A DNA stretch of 64,000 bases from Paralithodes platypus (Eukaryota > Arthropoda > Malacostraca > Decapoda > Lithodidae): NCBI GenBank assembly GCA_032716605.1, contig CM064502.1, positions 40,024,626 through 40,088,625 on the forward strand, read 5' to 3'. This document shows, one piece after another, positions 1-11,721 of this stretch. The number at the start of each line of letters is the position of its first letter. The first letter of the stretch is position 1. A program made the position numbers and the translations under genes. The notes under the pieces were generated by a model that searched no databases, was not told the origin of the DNA, and saw only the letters and a list, made by a program, of their open reading frames with translations.

Positions 1-1797
1 TATTGTTACGACTGGGGTTTAAATATATCAGGGCTCTTATTCATTGGACTAGTAATGGCATAAATGCTACAACGGAAAGCGCTAGATCCAACCTCTGATG
101 TATATTCCCAGTGAACAAAGAACACAAATACTCTACAGAGTTCTATATGCAATACTAGGCTATCAAACTCTCAATAAATGTGCGTCTACTCTAGGCTTAA
201 TGTTATGTGAAAACAGCCTATTACTACCTATAACCGAAGGTGCTTGGTTATGGTATGCAAAGTAAGGTGGTAAGAGAAGTTACAGCTTACGTTACTTTAA
301 TCAATAAATGTCAGGCACTCCTGCATGAAAGAAAGTGCACTAAAGTCCTTCAACACTAACAAGGAATCTTCTTTAAATGTTAGATGCGATAAAGATGCTC
401 GTATCGGAAATGGAACCCAAAAAGGCAGGCAGCGGAACAATGCTCGTGCAGGCTATGCACACATAAAGGCAGAATATATAATGCCGTCGGAGCCAAGAAT
501 ATCCTAAACACTACAACAATAATAATCGCCACGACAATGCAGTATTCCTATCAACAAAAAGAGCCTAAGTCGTTTGTGTCTCCATACATCAAACTAGGCT
601 GCGAAATGCTTGTGTAATTATAAATGGGTATGCATAAAAAGAGTAATTGGGTTAATATACTTAATGTCTACTATGATTGATAAAGTCTAGCTAGAGTCAA
701 TGATACGAGATACTGGTGCGCATGGCATGCCGCATAGCCTAGTGCAAATCTCAAGTCTGTGCGTCAAATATTACGTTATAGGGAAGGGTAGCTCTTTTGA
801 GAAACCTTAATACTGAAGTATTAAGCGTTCTCCTGGCGTACCTCAAAGACAAACAACGAGCTTAGAACAGTGCAGAATGGTATAGGCAAAAAGCCCTCAT
901 TCGTGCATGCTCTACTCTCAATGGCACACAGACTAGAATTTACTCAATCAACTCCAGTTCTCAGGTATGTCGTGCAGCTTTTTCCTAAAGCCAGCACTCA
1001 TAGGAAACAATACCTTATAATATCAGACTCCTAGTCTAGCATTATCTAATCCAGCAGAACACTAATAATTATAGGAAGCGGCAATATGAAAGCCAACCAA
1101 TGCTTCGTGATCCACTTATCTTAACAACTAACATACATGGGTTATATCAGACCTTAACGCACAATACAACTGGCCAGCATGAAGCTGATTTTGCAGAGTT
1201 AACCAGAGGGGGTATAATATTAATAAAAAGGTGGTGAAAGATATGAAAAAAGAGAGAGGTAGGCAGAGGAAAAGATTCTCAGGTGCGGGGCGGAGGACAG
1301 GTAGCAAGGGAAAAAGATGGATGCGTTCTAGAAACCAGATCTGAGGGAGAGAGTGGCGAGGAACTGTATATATACTCGCACTAGCTCGAGGCGCGTGGGA
1401 AAAAAGCGGTTACAAGTCCTCTAGCCACTAGCAAGGGAGCTAGCAGCATGGTAAGGACCTCTCTTAACCAACCCCCACGAGGCAGCCAGCCGTGACGTCA
1501 TCGAGCGGGACAAAAACACTGCGCGCTCCCTCTCACTCTGTTCTACTCTCTCTCTCTCCCAGATCCCATCATTACTAGTTAATGATAAAACATATACTTC
1601 ACAATTAAATATATAAAGCCTTGACATGGGTGAAAACAAAGAGCCTTTCTGGACTGCCCATGACACAAGCTTTCATATGAAATAAAGCACACTCTAATAC
1701 ATAAACTGTAGCCCCATCCACTGCCCTGGCGATCCTAGCGAGTCACTGTAGGACAAGCCATGCGGTTCTAATGGAGTGGTTAGCGTCACAATATATA
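1..1797. other. Unassigned DNA, no gene recognised
   Basis: No frame here resembles a known protein family, and no tandem or inverted repeat of note was seen. Short open frames (for example 1421-1666 minus) contain pyrimidine-rich low-complexity stretches and carry no domain. It may be decayed interspersed repeat. Confidence 0.5.
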
Positions 1798-1853
1798 CTG
1801 TATACAGTATATATAGAGAGAGAGAGAAAGAGAGAGAGGGGGGGGGGAAGTGG
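1798..1853. repeat. Compound microsatellite (TA/GA/G-run)
   Basis: A self-complementary TA block centred on TACTGTATACAGTA is followed by (GA)n and a run of G. The same ACTGTA/TACAGT interruptions recur in other TA arrays of the window. Confidence 0.85.
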
Positions 1854-2092
1854 TTAAATGTGATAATCTGAAACATGTCAAGAGATACTATGTAACGTGA
1901 GTAAAATCATGAAAGCAGGATAATGACTAAAATGAAAGTAGATAAATATTATGGTGCCGGTGGTGGGTTTAGTAGCAACATTAAATAATTGAAGTGATAG
2001 ATCTCCTGTGCATGTTTGAGGGGTCATTTTAATAGTGTTAATCACATTTGCGAACAGTGTTTATGTGTGTCTATGTGTGTATAATTATATAT

Positions 2093-2122
2093 GTTTGTGT
2101 GTGTGTGTGTGTGTGTGTTTTT
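2093..2122. repeat. (TG)n microsatellite
   Basis: Uninterrupted TG dinucleotides followed by T-rich sequence. Confidence 0.85.
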
Positions 2123-2349
2123 GTTTTGTTTTATGGAGTTATGTAGTTATATTTATGGAACAGAATACACATACACAGGTGTGTGGGTTATATTAATAAC
2201 ATTACATGTGCAAATAAATTTACCAGGATAAGATAGGTTAGTCCCAAAGAACGCAAAGCTCAGGAGAAGACCATTGAGGGGATGGGTAGGTAGGCAGGGG
2301 GAGGGGAGGACGATTACTGTAAGCTTAGTAAATTAAAGGCATCATGGTA

Positions 2350-3895
2350 TTTCAATTCAATTAAATTAACAAATGTTTATTGTCACAAAGTACATCATGT
2401 TACATTTTCTCATATACATATACACAATATTCACTTTGAGACAACGGGGACTGATGCCATTCGGCATATATGTCCCCTAACAATTAATTATTCCGTAACA
2501 AAAGGAGTAGTGCAAGAGAAACGAAACCTTGATACCATCATATATGATTTCACCAAAAATGACAAGTTCACATTTAAAACTATCTTAACAATTATCTATC
2601 CTCCTATTCAATAAGTATTCTATTATTCTCTTTTTGAAATATTTTAAAACTACAGTCTAAATGTATTGTATCCATTATATTATTCCATATTAAAACTCCG
2701 TCGTGCCTAAATGCTCTCTTCATAACATTCATTCTGGCTATGGGAGTATGCAGTTTATGACTCTGCCTGGTTATATGTTGATGTATCTTTGCATTTGATG
2801 GAAACATATCTTAAAGAAGTTTGGAGTAATATCTTTCATTATCTTAAACATAATTTTAGATACTGAAGAAACGTACACATTTTTATATGGTAATAGCTTT
2901 AACGATTTATATAATGGTGCTGAATGTGCTCTGCAATGAGCAGATTTAATTATTCATACTATTCGTTTTTTGTTAAATAAATATAGGTATAATATTTAAT
3001 TCACTTGCATTTCTCCAAATGTCTACCCCATAGGTAATATACAAAATAATTATACAATGTCACTAAAGTTGATATATTTAGTAATTGTTTGGCTTTACAT
3101 ATAATTCCTATACATTTATAATTTGTTTGTAATATTTAGTATGTTCTTCCCAAGATAATTAGTCATCTATAATTACCCCAACATTTTGAGTTTTCTACTC
3201 TCTGCAAAGGTTTATCATTGATACAGACACTAATGTTTGTTTTAACTTGTTCTCCTTCCATTTTGAACACCATATTATGAGTTTTTTAAAGACAGCTTAT
3301 TGATATTAGTCCACTCCACTTAGTTGTTTCAACTCCAAATTCACCATATGCATGACATTATCAATATCATCCCCTTCCAAGAATTGTATCGTCGGCAAAT
3401 AAGATTGGAAATATATTAGGCGACACATTCACTATATCATCTATGTATAATAAGTATAATAATGGACCTAGAACTGACCCTTGAAGGACCCCACACTTTA
3501 CATTACCATAGTAAGAATATTCTCCATTATAAGTTACATATTAAATTTTACTAAATAACATTTTAGCCATTGCAAAGAAACTCCCCTGATTCGATATACA
3601 TTTTTGTTTTCAACAGAATGTCATGGTTTATAGTGTCAAAAGTCTTACTGAAGTCCAAAAATACCCCAACTACATTTTTCCCGAATCAAGAACTTTTGAA
3701 ATGTTTATCAATCAACATTATTAATACCAAATTTGCGTTATATCCCTTTCTGAATCCAAGTTGGACTTTATAAAGTAAATAATATTATGTTTGTTAATAA
3801 ATCATATTAGCTTAGTGTACATTATTCGTTCTAACATTTTCGAAAAAAGGGACACTATTAAGACCGGCCTATAGTTATTTACTAATGTTGCATCA
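2350..3895 (-). pseudogene. Decayed LINE reverse transcriptase and 3' UTR
   Basis: On the minus strand the conserved RT blocks appear in order, split over several frames. NNYRPVLIVSLFSKMLERIM lies near 3890-3810, LGFRKGYNANLVL near 3750-3710, FLDFSKTFDTINHDILL near 3660-3600, GVLQGSVLGPLLYLLYIDD near 3490-3430 and FADDTIL near 3400-3380. The last contains the catalytic double Asp of RT motif C. Stops and frameshifts occur between the blocks, so it cannot be translated. The lower-coordinate part looks like C-terminal and 3' UTR sequence, and ends near a TTTCAATT-like tail at 2350. The element type resembles CR1/L2-group or jockey-like LINEs. The family assignment is inference; the RT identity is well supported by motif order. 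Confidence 0.8.
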
Positions 3896-3904
3896 TTATT
3901 ATTA

Positions 3905-4345
3905 TACAAGTGTATAACTAGACAAGCTAGAACGAGTTTAACGTAGAGTTACCTAAATGATACCTAGCCTAAAGAACAAACCATACAAGGAGCGTCTTAG
4001 AGAATTAAATCTATTTCCTTTAACCCAGCGCAGATTATGAGGCGACTTAATTCAAGTGTTCAAAATCATCAAAGGCATCGACAATATGAACTGTAGTCAG
4101 TACTTCACTATCGACCAATCTAATTACACGCGGGAAAACGGTTGCAAAATTATTGGTAAATCTTTTAACTCACACGAATCTAAGAATTTCTTCTTCAATC
4201 GAGTTGTTAACTTGTGGAATGGGCTTCCCTGAGACGTTATAGGCTGCAGCACCGTTGATTCATTTAAACTTCGCCTAGACAAATAACTCGCATCAAACAC
4301 GCGACTGACTGCGTTTGTAAATTAATAACTTTATTTTATCCCCCC
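3905..4345 (+). pseudogene. LINE family D, C-terminal and 3' fragment
   Basis: The plus strand encodes the C-terminal region typical of L2/CR1-like RT proteins, with pieces such as LDKLERV, MIPSLKNKPYKERLRELN, DLIQVFKIIKG and FFFNRVVNLWNGLP, interrupted by stops. The first bases, from 3920, are nearly identical to 62305-62370, the last part of the LINE at 59815-62377. This fragment therefore carries the 3' end that the later copy lacks. It joins head-on to the minus-strand LINE at 2350-3895. Confidence 0.8.
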
Positions 4346-4545
4346 TTCAGTTACTAACCCATCTTCCCCTACTAACTTCCTAATCCTGCCACGGTCATTA
4401 GTTCCAGGGCAGTAGTTCCTTTTCCAATGTTCCCTTACCCACTCTAAACCACTGTTTGGACACTTTTATCCTCAGTGTTTTGGAGGAAAAGCAGCCTAGA
4501 AGGGTCACTAGACCTGTTGTTGCTTGATTTCCTTTGTACTCCTTT

Positions 4546-6078
4546 GTACCAACACATTCACCATCACCAACACATTCACCATCACCAACACAATCACAAA
4601 CACAATCACCATCACCAATACATTCACCATCACCAACACATTCACCAACACAATCACAATCACCAACACATTCACCAACACAATCTCCATCACCATCACC
4701 AACACATTCACCATCACGAACACATTCACCATCACCAACACAATCACCATCACCAACACATTCACCGTCATCAAATCATTCACCATCACCAACAGATTCA
4801 CCATCATCAACACAATCACCATCACCAACACATTCACCATCATCATCACATTCACCATCATTAACATATTCACCATCACCAACACATTCACCATCATCAA
4901 CACATTCACCATCACCAACACATTCACCATCATCAACACATTCAAAATCACCAACACATTCACCATCATCAACACAATACCCATCACCAACACATTCACC
5001 ATCATCAACACATTCACCCTCACCAACACATTTACCATCATCAACACATTCACCATCACCAACACATTCACCATCATCAACACAATACCCATCACCAACA
5101 CATTCACCATCACCAACACATTCACCATCACCAACACATTCACCATCACCAACACATTCACCATCACCAACACATTAACCATCACCAACACATTCACCAT
5201 CACCAACACATTCACCATCACCAACACATTCACCATCATCAACTCATTCACCATCACCATCACCATCACCAACACATTCACCATCACCATCACCAACACA
5301 TTCACCATCATCAACACATTTACCAACACATCCACCATCACCATCACATTCACCATCATCAACAGTACATTCATCATCACCATCACATTCACCATCACAT
5401 TCACCATCATCAACACATTCACCTTCATCAACGTATTCACCATCACCATCCCCAACACACTCACCATCACCAACACATTCACCATCACCAACACAATCAC
5501 CATCACCATCAAATTCACATTCACCATCACATTCACCATCACCAACACATTTACCATCACCATCAACAACACAATCGCCATCACAATCACATTCACCATC
5601 ACCTACACATTCAACATCACCAACACATTCACCATCATCAACATATACACCATCACCAACACATTCACCATCACCAACACATTCACCATCACCATCACCA
5701 ACACATTCACCATCACCAACACATTCACCATCACCAACACATTCACCATCACCATCACCAACACATTCACTATGACCAACACATTCACCATGACCAACAC
5801 ATTCACCAGCATAACACATTCACCATTAAGAAAATATTCACCATCATCAACAAAATCACCATCACATTCACCATCACCAACACATTCACCATCACCAACA
5901 CATTCACCATCATCAACACATTCACCATCATCAACACATTCACCATCACCAACACATTCACCTTCATCAACACATTCACCATCATCAACACATTCACCAT
6001 CACCAACACATTCACCATCACCATCACATTTACTATCACCAACACATTCACACTCACCATCACATTCATACTCACCTT
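4546..6078. repeat. 18-bp minisatellite (1.5 kb)
   Basis: About 85 copies of an 18-bp unit, ACACATTCACCATCACCA, itself built from hexamers of the form CAYCAN. Variant hexamers (CATCAA, CAACAC, CATTCA) are interspersed, and the array starts and stops abruptly. The period is a multiple of three and the unit lacks stops in several frames, so long frames of Thr-Asn-Thr-Phe-Thr-Ile, His-rich, Ser-Pro-Thr-His and, on the other strand, Met-Val-Asn-Val-Leu repeats appear. They are judged artefacts of the repeat: no start context, splice signal or flanking domain supports a protein. Confidence 0.95.
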
Positions 6079-6347
6079 AAGGCGAGGTTTTTAGTTTGCT
6101 CCCTGGACCTTCTATCAAGCTTACAAAAATACTTCCAAAACCCTGTCCCGCTCGTAGACCGGTTCCACCTAAAAGGAAAAAATCGACACCTCAATGGCAC
6201 GAAAGGTCTTACAATTGACAGAAATGAGGTGAAAGGTCTTAAAATACCAAAACATATAGGGCGAACATAAAAAAAAAAACATATCAAACCAACAGGAAGG
6301 GGAAGGGGGTCTAGAAAAAAAAACTTCAAGTGAAAATCTCCTTTTAA
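6077..6347 (-). mobile_element. MITE-2 family element, TTAA-ended
   Basis: A non-coding element between TTAA (6077-6080) and TTAA (6344-6347), starting exactly where the minisatellite ends. It shares with 6877-7246, 8869-9177, 12204-12557, 13285-13590 and 18862-19190 the blocks that read, in the opposite orientation, 'TTTAAGACCTTTC', 'GTCGATTTTTTCC' and 'CTGG...CTCCC'. It has no coding capacity. The TTAA borders suggest piggyBac-type mobilisation (inference). Confidence 0.6.
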
Positions 6348-6349
6348 AA

Positions 6350-6876
6350 GTTTGATCAGAAACAGAGACCCCTGAAAACTGTAGGCAGAGAGATGGCAAG
6401 AGTATAACCACACGTACAAGCTGGTCTCGGAGGGGGGAAGAAGTAAAATGTTGGTAGGGGAGCTAGTGTAACTGAATAAGAGAGAGAGTGTTCCTATAAA
6501 TACTTACATGCGTGCTACGTGCCATCTTCGCATATGGAAAGGCATGCCAAATATCTGTCACCTTGACAATCATGACTCGACTTGGACTGTCACTGTTTGA
6601 TTATCATTATTTGGCACCGCATCCGGGTAGCTGCGCAATAACATTTAGATAATGATAGTACTCGTGTGACTTGAACTTGACTTCTTTAGGGGCAAAGTGT
6701 AATTACCAGTGGAATAGATTGAGATAACACTCTGAAGCACTGATAAACAAATGGATTACCCCAAGACAAGTTTTCCCTCAAAGCTATAATCCAATCCACA
6801 TCCTACACGATTCATATTACTGGTCACAGTCAAACGGATTGCGATTCTGCCATTCATATAGAAAACTCTGATATCG
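6350..6876. other. Unassigned DNA between two MITE-2 copies
   Basis: No coding signal or repeat structure recognised. Confidence 0.5.
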
Positions 6877-7246
6877 TTAAGGGGGAGGTAGTTGTTGTTT
6901 CTCCCTTATGTTTAGTCCCATTAGCTTTGAGATTTTAAGATGTTCGTTCCATTGCTTTGGCGGTTTTAAGACCTTTCGACCCATCTCTGTGTCAATGTAC
7001 AGACCTTTCGTGCCATGTAGTTGTCGATTATTTCCTAGTGAGCGAAAGCGAGCCTGTAATTAATTCTAAGAGGATCCAGCCTTCGGCCAGGACATTTTTT
7101 ACCAACAAATGCACAAATATACCTTGAAGGAGGATCTATAGGGGGTATTTCTTTTTGTTTTGTTTTAGCTTGAAGGTCAAGCGAGATTAGTGTAAAATAT
7201 ATATAACACTGTGTAAAGATGTAACGGTAATTTATCCCCGGGTTAA
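6877..7246 (+). mobile_element. MITE-2 family element, TTAA-ended
   Basis: The element begins TTAA-GGGGGAGGTAGTTG and carries the family blocks TTTAGTCCCATTAG, TTTTAAGACCTTTCG, GTCGATTATTTCC, GAGCGAAAGCGAGCCTGTAA and CCTTCGGCCAGGACATT. A TTAA at 7243-7246, after a CCCGGG, is the likely other border, giving about 360 bp as in the 12204-12557 copy. The right border is less certain than the left. Confidence 0.6.
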
Positions 7247-7254
7247 CCCACCCT

Positions 7255-7300
7255 AGAGATCCTATAGTTATAAGTTATAGTTAGTTACTATAGGATCTCT
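7255..7300. repeat. 13-bp perfect inverted repeat (hairpin)
   Basis: AGAGATCCTATAG at 7255-7267 is exactly complementary to CTATAGGATCTCT at 7288-7300 with a 20-base loop. Flanking CCCACCC and CCCGGG blocks extend the partial symmetry. No function assigned. Confidence 0.75.
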
Positions 7301-7395
7301 ATCCCACCCGGGTGTATTATACCCGGGGTGTTCATCCCCGGATTGATTAGTCCCTCAGGTTGATACTTCCCCAAGGTAGATTGTATTTTATTATA

Positions 7396-7398
<3 letters not shown>

Positions 7399-7442
<44 letters not shown>
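7399..7442. repeat. (GT)n microsatellite
   Basis: About 22 uninterrupted GT units. Confidence 0.95.
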
Positions 7443-7443
<1 letters not shown>

Positions 7444-7499
7444 GCTTTCGTGTACATGTGAAACCTGTCTAAATCTATCTATTTATTTATTGCAGACGC

Positions 7500-7745
7500 C
7501 TGGTGTCTGGCCATAATTGAATCGTCACTATTGGCTCTTCTGTCATCCGGAGCCCCACCTTCCATCCCACATAACTTCACTATCATACACTCTTGCAGTC
7601 ATTAGCTCACTTTACATACGCTCCACATGACCGAACCACCTCAAGGTGTTCCTCTTCACACTCTCCAACACATCCTTATCCACAACAAATCGCTGTCGTA
7701 CTTCCTCACTGTCTGCCCGTCTCTCCATGTGCCACCAGAAGTCCT
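7500..7745 (-). pseudogene. LINE C-terminal fragment (LRWFGHVERM type)
   Basis: The minus strand reads VKRNTLRWFGHVERM followed by a stop and then TARVYDSEV. This is the signature of the C-terminal end of a widespread LINE protein, where a -LRWFGHV-R- block precedes a basic R-V-Y-S-E-V segment. Only about 60 codons remain and the frame is broken. Related decayed C-termini occur at 25650-26265 and 34940-35560. Confidence 0.65.
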
Positions 7746-7749
7746 TCTA

Positions 7750-8165
7750 GTCAGGTGAAGGTATTGATGGATGAACCTTTTACAACAGAACCTCTTATCA
7801 AAGAGTGTTGAGAGGGGAGAAGAAGGGGTGTAGGAGAGAGAGGAAGCTGTTCGAGTGGCTTTGTTGTGGGAGTCTGTATACGTCGAGGTGTCCCCTGACT
7901 GAGTGCTAGCACGTGAAATACCCTAGGACGTACTACCACACCCACTATATATTTCCGCCTTGGCTGGGTTTCAACTCAGGTCAAGAAGATTCACACTCTC
8001 ATGCAGTGACTTCTCTACTTCCATCCTCACCTCCCTATGCATAGCCCTCTTTACCTGTTGTACCCTCTCTAATAATTAAATGAACTGAAATTTACAACTA
8101 GTTGATCATTCACCTTGTATATCATACTCGAAAATACATTCCTATCAAAGACAACACTTAATTTC
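7750..8165. other. Unassigned DNA
   Basis: No feature recognised apart from short non-coding frames. Confidence 0.5.
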
Positions 8166-8169
8166 TTAA

Positions 8170-8649
8170 CCCTTTACGAGCGGCCTATGCGGTTTATTTA
8201 TATGTACCGCCCAGCGGGGTGTTTTTAGCCAAAATAGGGCTGTTTACGTGATAATTTTCATGCCTAAATAAGACCCAGAACGTAAAACAAGTATCTATCC
8301 CTGAAAGGGCATAAACAGAGCTTTCGAATGACACCCTAACGATCCTTTTATGATGGCTAGTTTTCTTGCAATAACCGTGCAACGCGAGTGCAAAAAGCAT
8401 GTAATTAGCCACTTTCCCGATACAATTCCGTATATAGCGAGTGAGAGAGGTAGGAGGGAGGTGAGATTCGTGTCAGTAGGTACGCCGCGGTGGTCTGGAG
8501 CAGTCATACACTCGCTACTCTCCTGCCACCACTTGTCTCTCTCTCTCAGCAACATTACGTGCTGAAATTGCCACTCGAGTTATGTCGAGCGCCGCCACAT
8601 AGTCCAGCTTTATTTAACTCGACTTAAGTGGTGAGCCGCTTTTTAAGGG
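8170..8649 (+). mobile_element. MITE-1 copy 1 (piggyBac-type, 480 bp)
   Basis: A 480-bp element flanked by TTAA at 8166-8169 and 8650-8653. The ends read CCCTTTACGAGCGGC and, inverted, CCCTTAAAAAGCGGC, so CCCTTN5-GCGGC is the terminal inverted repeat. The interior has no coding frame. Near the right end the motif ACTCGA-N-TTATGTCGAGCG / ACTCGACTTAAG is repeated. Five related copies of 478-480 bp lie in the window. TTAA duplication and CCC-type ends are the hallmark of the piggyBac superfamily. Confidence 0.85.
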
Positions 8650-8868
8650 TTAAGTCATTAACCTTCAGTTTCCGTTTCTCACTCAAAGTACCAAATATAT
8701 GCACCACACACTGCAACTCCTAGCCATCACTCAATAGAGCTGTATCATCATCAAACAACAGCACAGGCTATAGCCACTCACTCTCTTACCGAGCGTGATA
8801 TTGCCTTCATAATTGTTCATGTTTCCTAGAATGCTTCCACTTCCCCTTTTCACCTTTCTACTGTATGC

Positions 8869-9177
8869 TTAAGGGGGGAGGGTTGCTTTTTCTGGCTCCC
8901 ACTTCTCCCTCAGGTTTAGTCACATTAGTTTTGAGGTTTTAAGACCGTTCACCTCATTTTGTTTTCATATTTAAAAGACCTTTCATACAATTTAGGAGTC
9001 GATGTTTTTCGTGGTGAGCGATAGCGAGCCTGTAATATATCAGTAACCAAGCCGGGAATTTTTTCTATTTAAACTTTTAAAATTTAATCTTAGTGGGAGG
9101 TCGTGGGGGTGATTTTTTAAGTGTGTTGGAGTCTAAGGGGGAAACTAAAAAAATTACAAAAACAGATAAATAGTTAA
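8869..9177 (+). mobile_element. MITE-2 family element
   Basis: Begins TTAA-GGGGGGAGGG at 8869 and carries TTTAGTCACATTAG, TTTTAAGACCG, GTCGATGTTTTTCG and GAGCGATAGCGAGCCTG. TTAA at 9174-9177 is a candidate right border. Non-coding. Confidence 0.6.
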
Positions 9178-9179
9178 AG

Positions 9180-11325
9180 CAAATATATACGCCCATCCCC
9201 TCTTAATTATAATGTAAAACTTGCAAAATAAACAAACCAAAACGTATACAAACACAGTAAAAAGACAAAATAACTAATCAAAATCGCTATGTGGAAACAA
9301 CGCTTAAGTAAAATAATGATTTATAAATAAAAGAACACAATCCACCACATAGGGTGTACATTACTACATGCACAAGTTAATCTGTTTCCCAAGCAAACTA
9401 ATTGCACACATAACAACGCACTGTAGTCACATTCAAGGAATCAGTCAATTTGGGAAGTCGGGGACGTTCTGGTAAATGTGACTAAACTCTGCATGAATAA
9501 AGAAACTACAATAAGGGGAGGCAGAACCTGACACCCCCAATTCACCCTGTATAAGAGACTTTGTTTCTGGCATTATACCATCTTAATACCAATGGAAATA
9601 CTAAGACTCGCTGAAAAAATCAGCTCTCGCGCGCGCAGAATTTCATTGCACTATATGAAAGATCAACTAATCTTTGAAAATTGTTCAAATTTCCCGCAAT
9701 TTTTTTTCTGGCGTATCCTACAAGCATCCCCTACAACTATATGATCTAGTTTTCCCATATTGAATAATAGAAGGTGCTGAAAAAAATATATAATATATAT
9801 ATTTTTTTTTGGTTGCACAAAATTCGACATGAAAAATTTCGAATCTTGGAAAATATCGGAGATGCGGCCATTTTCTAATCATTTTACCGTTGCTATATAG
9901 TCCTATATATAGTGTGTAGAAGGGGAACGAAGCAGAGCAATATACAAAAATGTAGTGGCACTATATCAAGAAATAGTGCCATCAATATATGATCTCCGGA
10001 AATTGCATCAATAGTGCCATCAATATTTGATCTCTGGAAATCGCAAAACGTTTAAAATAATACCCTGGGTGAACAAATTTGGGGAAAATAACTAAGTTTC
10101 TCCTTCCAGAGACGTTTTCTATTACTAAGCTGTTAGAGAAAACAAAGTTATATGGGATACTAATGTAAAATCTTGTAACATAAGCTTTACACATTTATTA
10201 CCTAAGTGTTTTATATAAATCCATGATATTGGGGGCCATGGGAGGGGGGGGGGGGGGGGCTAGGGATGTCATATGGGTGTTTATGCCCTCATATGATAGT
10301 TTCTATTGTTTACAGAAGCATTTTAGACAAACAACACAATAACAAAAACAAATTGGGCTGAAGGGAAAACATTTTGTTGATTGGGGGGTGTGGTTGAACC
10401 CCCGTTCGGGGGAGTTATGGAAGCGATATGTATTTTGTTGCCCTCCTATGCTATTCTCCTATGTTGAAAGAAGCATTTTAGAAAGAAAACAAAAATTGAT
10501 TTCAAGGTTCAGCCTTATGTTCAGCCTCCCCTTGTCAAAATGTTCTATTAAAATCAAATTTGCAACTTGACCAGAATAAGTCAGAATATATAGGTTTCAT
10601 ATCCTCTACTGTAAACACAGAAGAAATAAACATGTTTAACACATTAGCCATTTGTACTGTACTTCATAGATTACACATTTTCAATTAGATGCGGAAAGCG
10701 ATCCAATATATGGTGTTAGGGATCCTTAGTTTGTATTGTTTAATTTTGAATTTCACCCTTCAACTCTTCTTTTATTGTTACTTAATAATTGTCTCATAGG
10801 TATTTGATGTAATTATTAGTGACTTTTGTCCAGTTAATATTGATGTCTGGAGGTATGGAGAAGGTCAAGGATGGTTTCTCCACAATTTTTGTTCTAGTAA
10901 GCTGTTTTGGACACATTTATATAGTTATCATGAGTGGTATAATATTGAAATGTCTTCCATTGCTGTCACTGACAAATTAATGTCTTCAAATGCAATTACA
11001 GCTTTAATATCGATCGCATATTTCGATTATTTGATTATTTATTCAAATACCACCCTGAAGTATTTGAGCTGAAGGCCAGTATTTTCCAGCGAGCGTAATT
11101 GTATTTAGTAAATCATGTGTTAATTTTACGTAAATTAAATCAAATTTGGCTATTTTTGTTTTCGTTAATTACACAGGATTACGAAATGTTCTGACACAGA
11201 GTATTTCCAAATAATTATACAAGGTGTACCCGAATATAGAAAATTCTATTAGGAAATTTATGCTTTCAATATTCACTACAGATTCCGCAAAAACAACTAT
11301 ATCATAAAATAATGTCAATGTATTT
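9180..11325. other. Unassigned AT-rich DNA
   Basis: No gene found. A near-duplicate of about 42 bp (9970-10042, containing TAGTGCCATCAATAT) and a G-run at 10241-10259 are the only structures seen. Short frames carry no recognisable domain. Confidence 0.5.
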
Positions 11326-11329
11326 ATGT

Positions 11330-11535
11330 GATTTTGTTTGTATGTATATGCGCAGGCACATACCCGATAGCTGGGGGTGGCCGACTCGAGATAGCACGAA
11401 CAGGGACAACATAACACAACATTGAACAAAAAAACATATATATTCACACACATCTAGGTCGCCCAGGAGAAAACCTAGAGACCAAAGATCACTAGGAGCC
11501 TCCAGCATTTTTTCGGCCCCAAACCTCCAATTCAC
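11330..11535 (-). mobile_element. LINE family E 3' UTR fragment
   Basis: The minus strand carries the conserved tail found at 25650-26265, 34940-35560 and 59240-59405. Blocks TCTCTAGGTTTTCTCCTGGG, CGACCTAGATGTG, CTCGAGTCGGCCACCCCCAG and TATCGGGTATGTGCCTG occur in that order. The end nearest 11330 lies by TATGTATATG-like sequence, as the other copies end in CATA-type simple repeats. No protein-coding part remains. Confidence 0.75.
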
Positions 11536-11721
11536 AATAGGGTATATGCGTACTCTGGCGTGGTCTTCAGTTCACACTTTTGTATTGTGTATAGTTTATG
11601 TGTGACCGCCTGTCTATTTTTGATGATACTTACATATACATGCTCATGTGCGCAATGCTACTTGCTGCTTTGTTCTAGGAGAAAATTGAACCTTGCAGCT
11701 CCCATTTGGTTAAGGCCTTAA

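Noticed and set aside
1421..1666. 81-codon minus frame in the first kilobases
   Set aside because: Contains GA/CT-repeat-derived residues and no recognised domain.
4546..6078. CRISPR array
   Set aside because: The repeats are contiguous without unique spacers, and the window is eukaryotic.
4508..6080. Long overlapping open frames (up to 518 codons) of Thr/Asn/Phe, His, Ser/Pro or Met/Val repeats
   Set aside because: They exist only because the 18-bp tandem unit has no stop in several frames. Competing frames overlap on both strands and no flanking coding signal exists.
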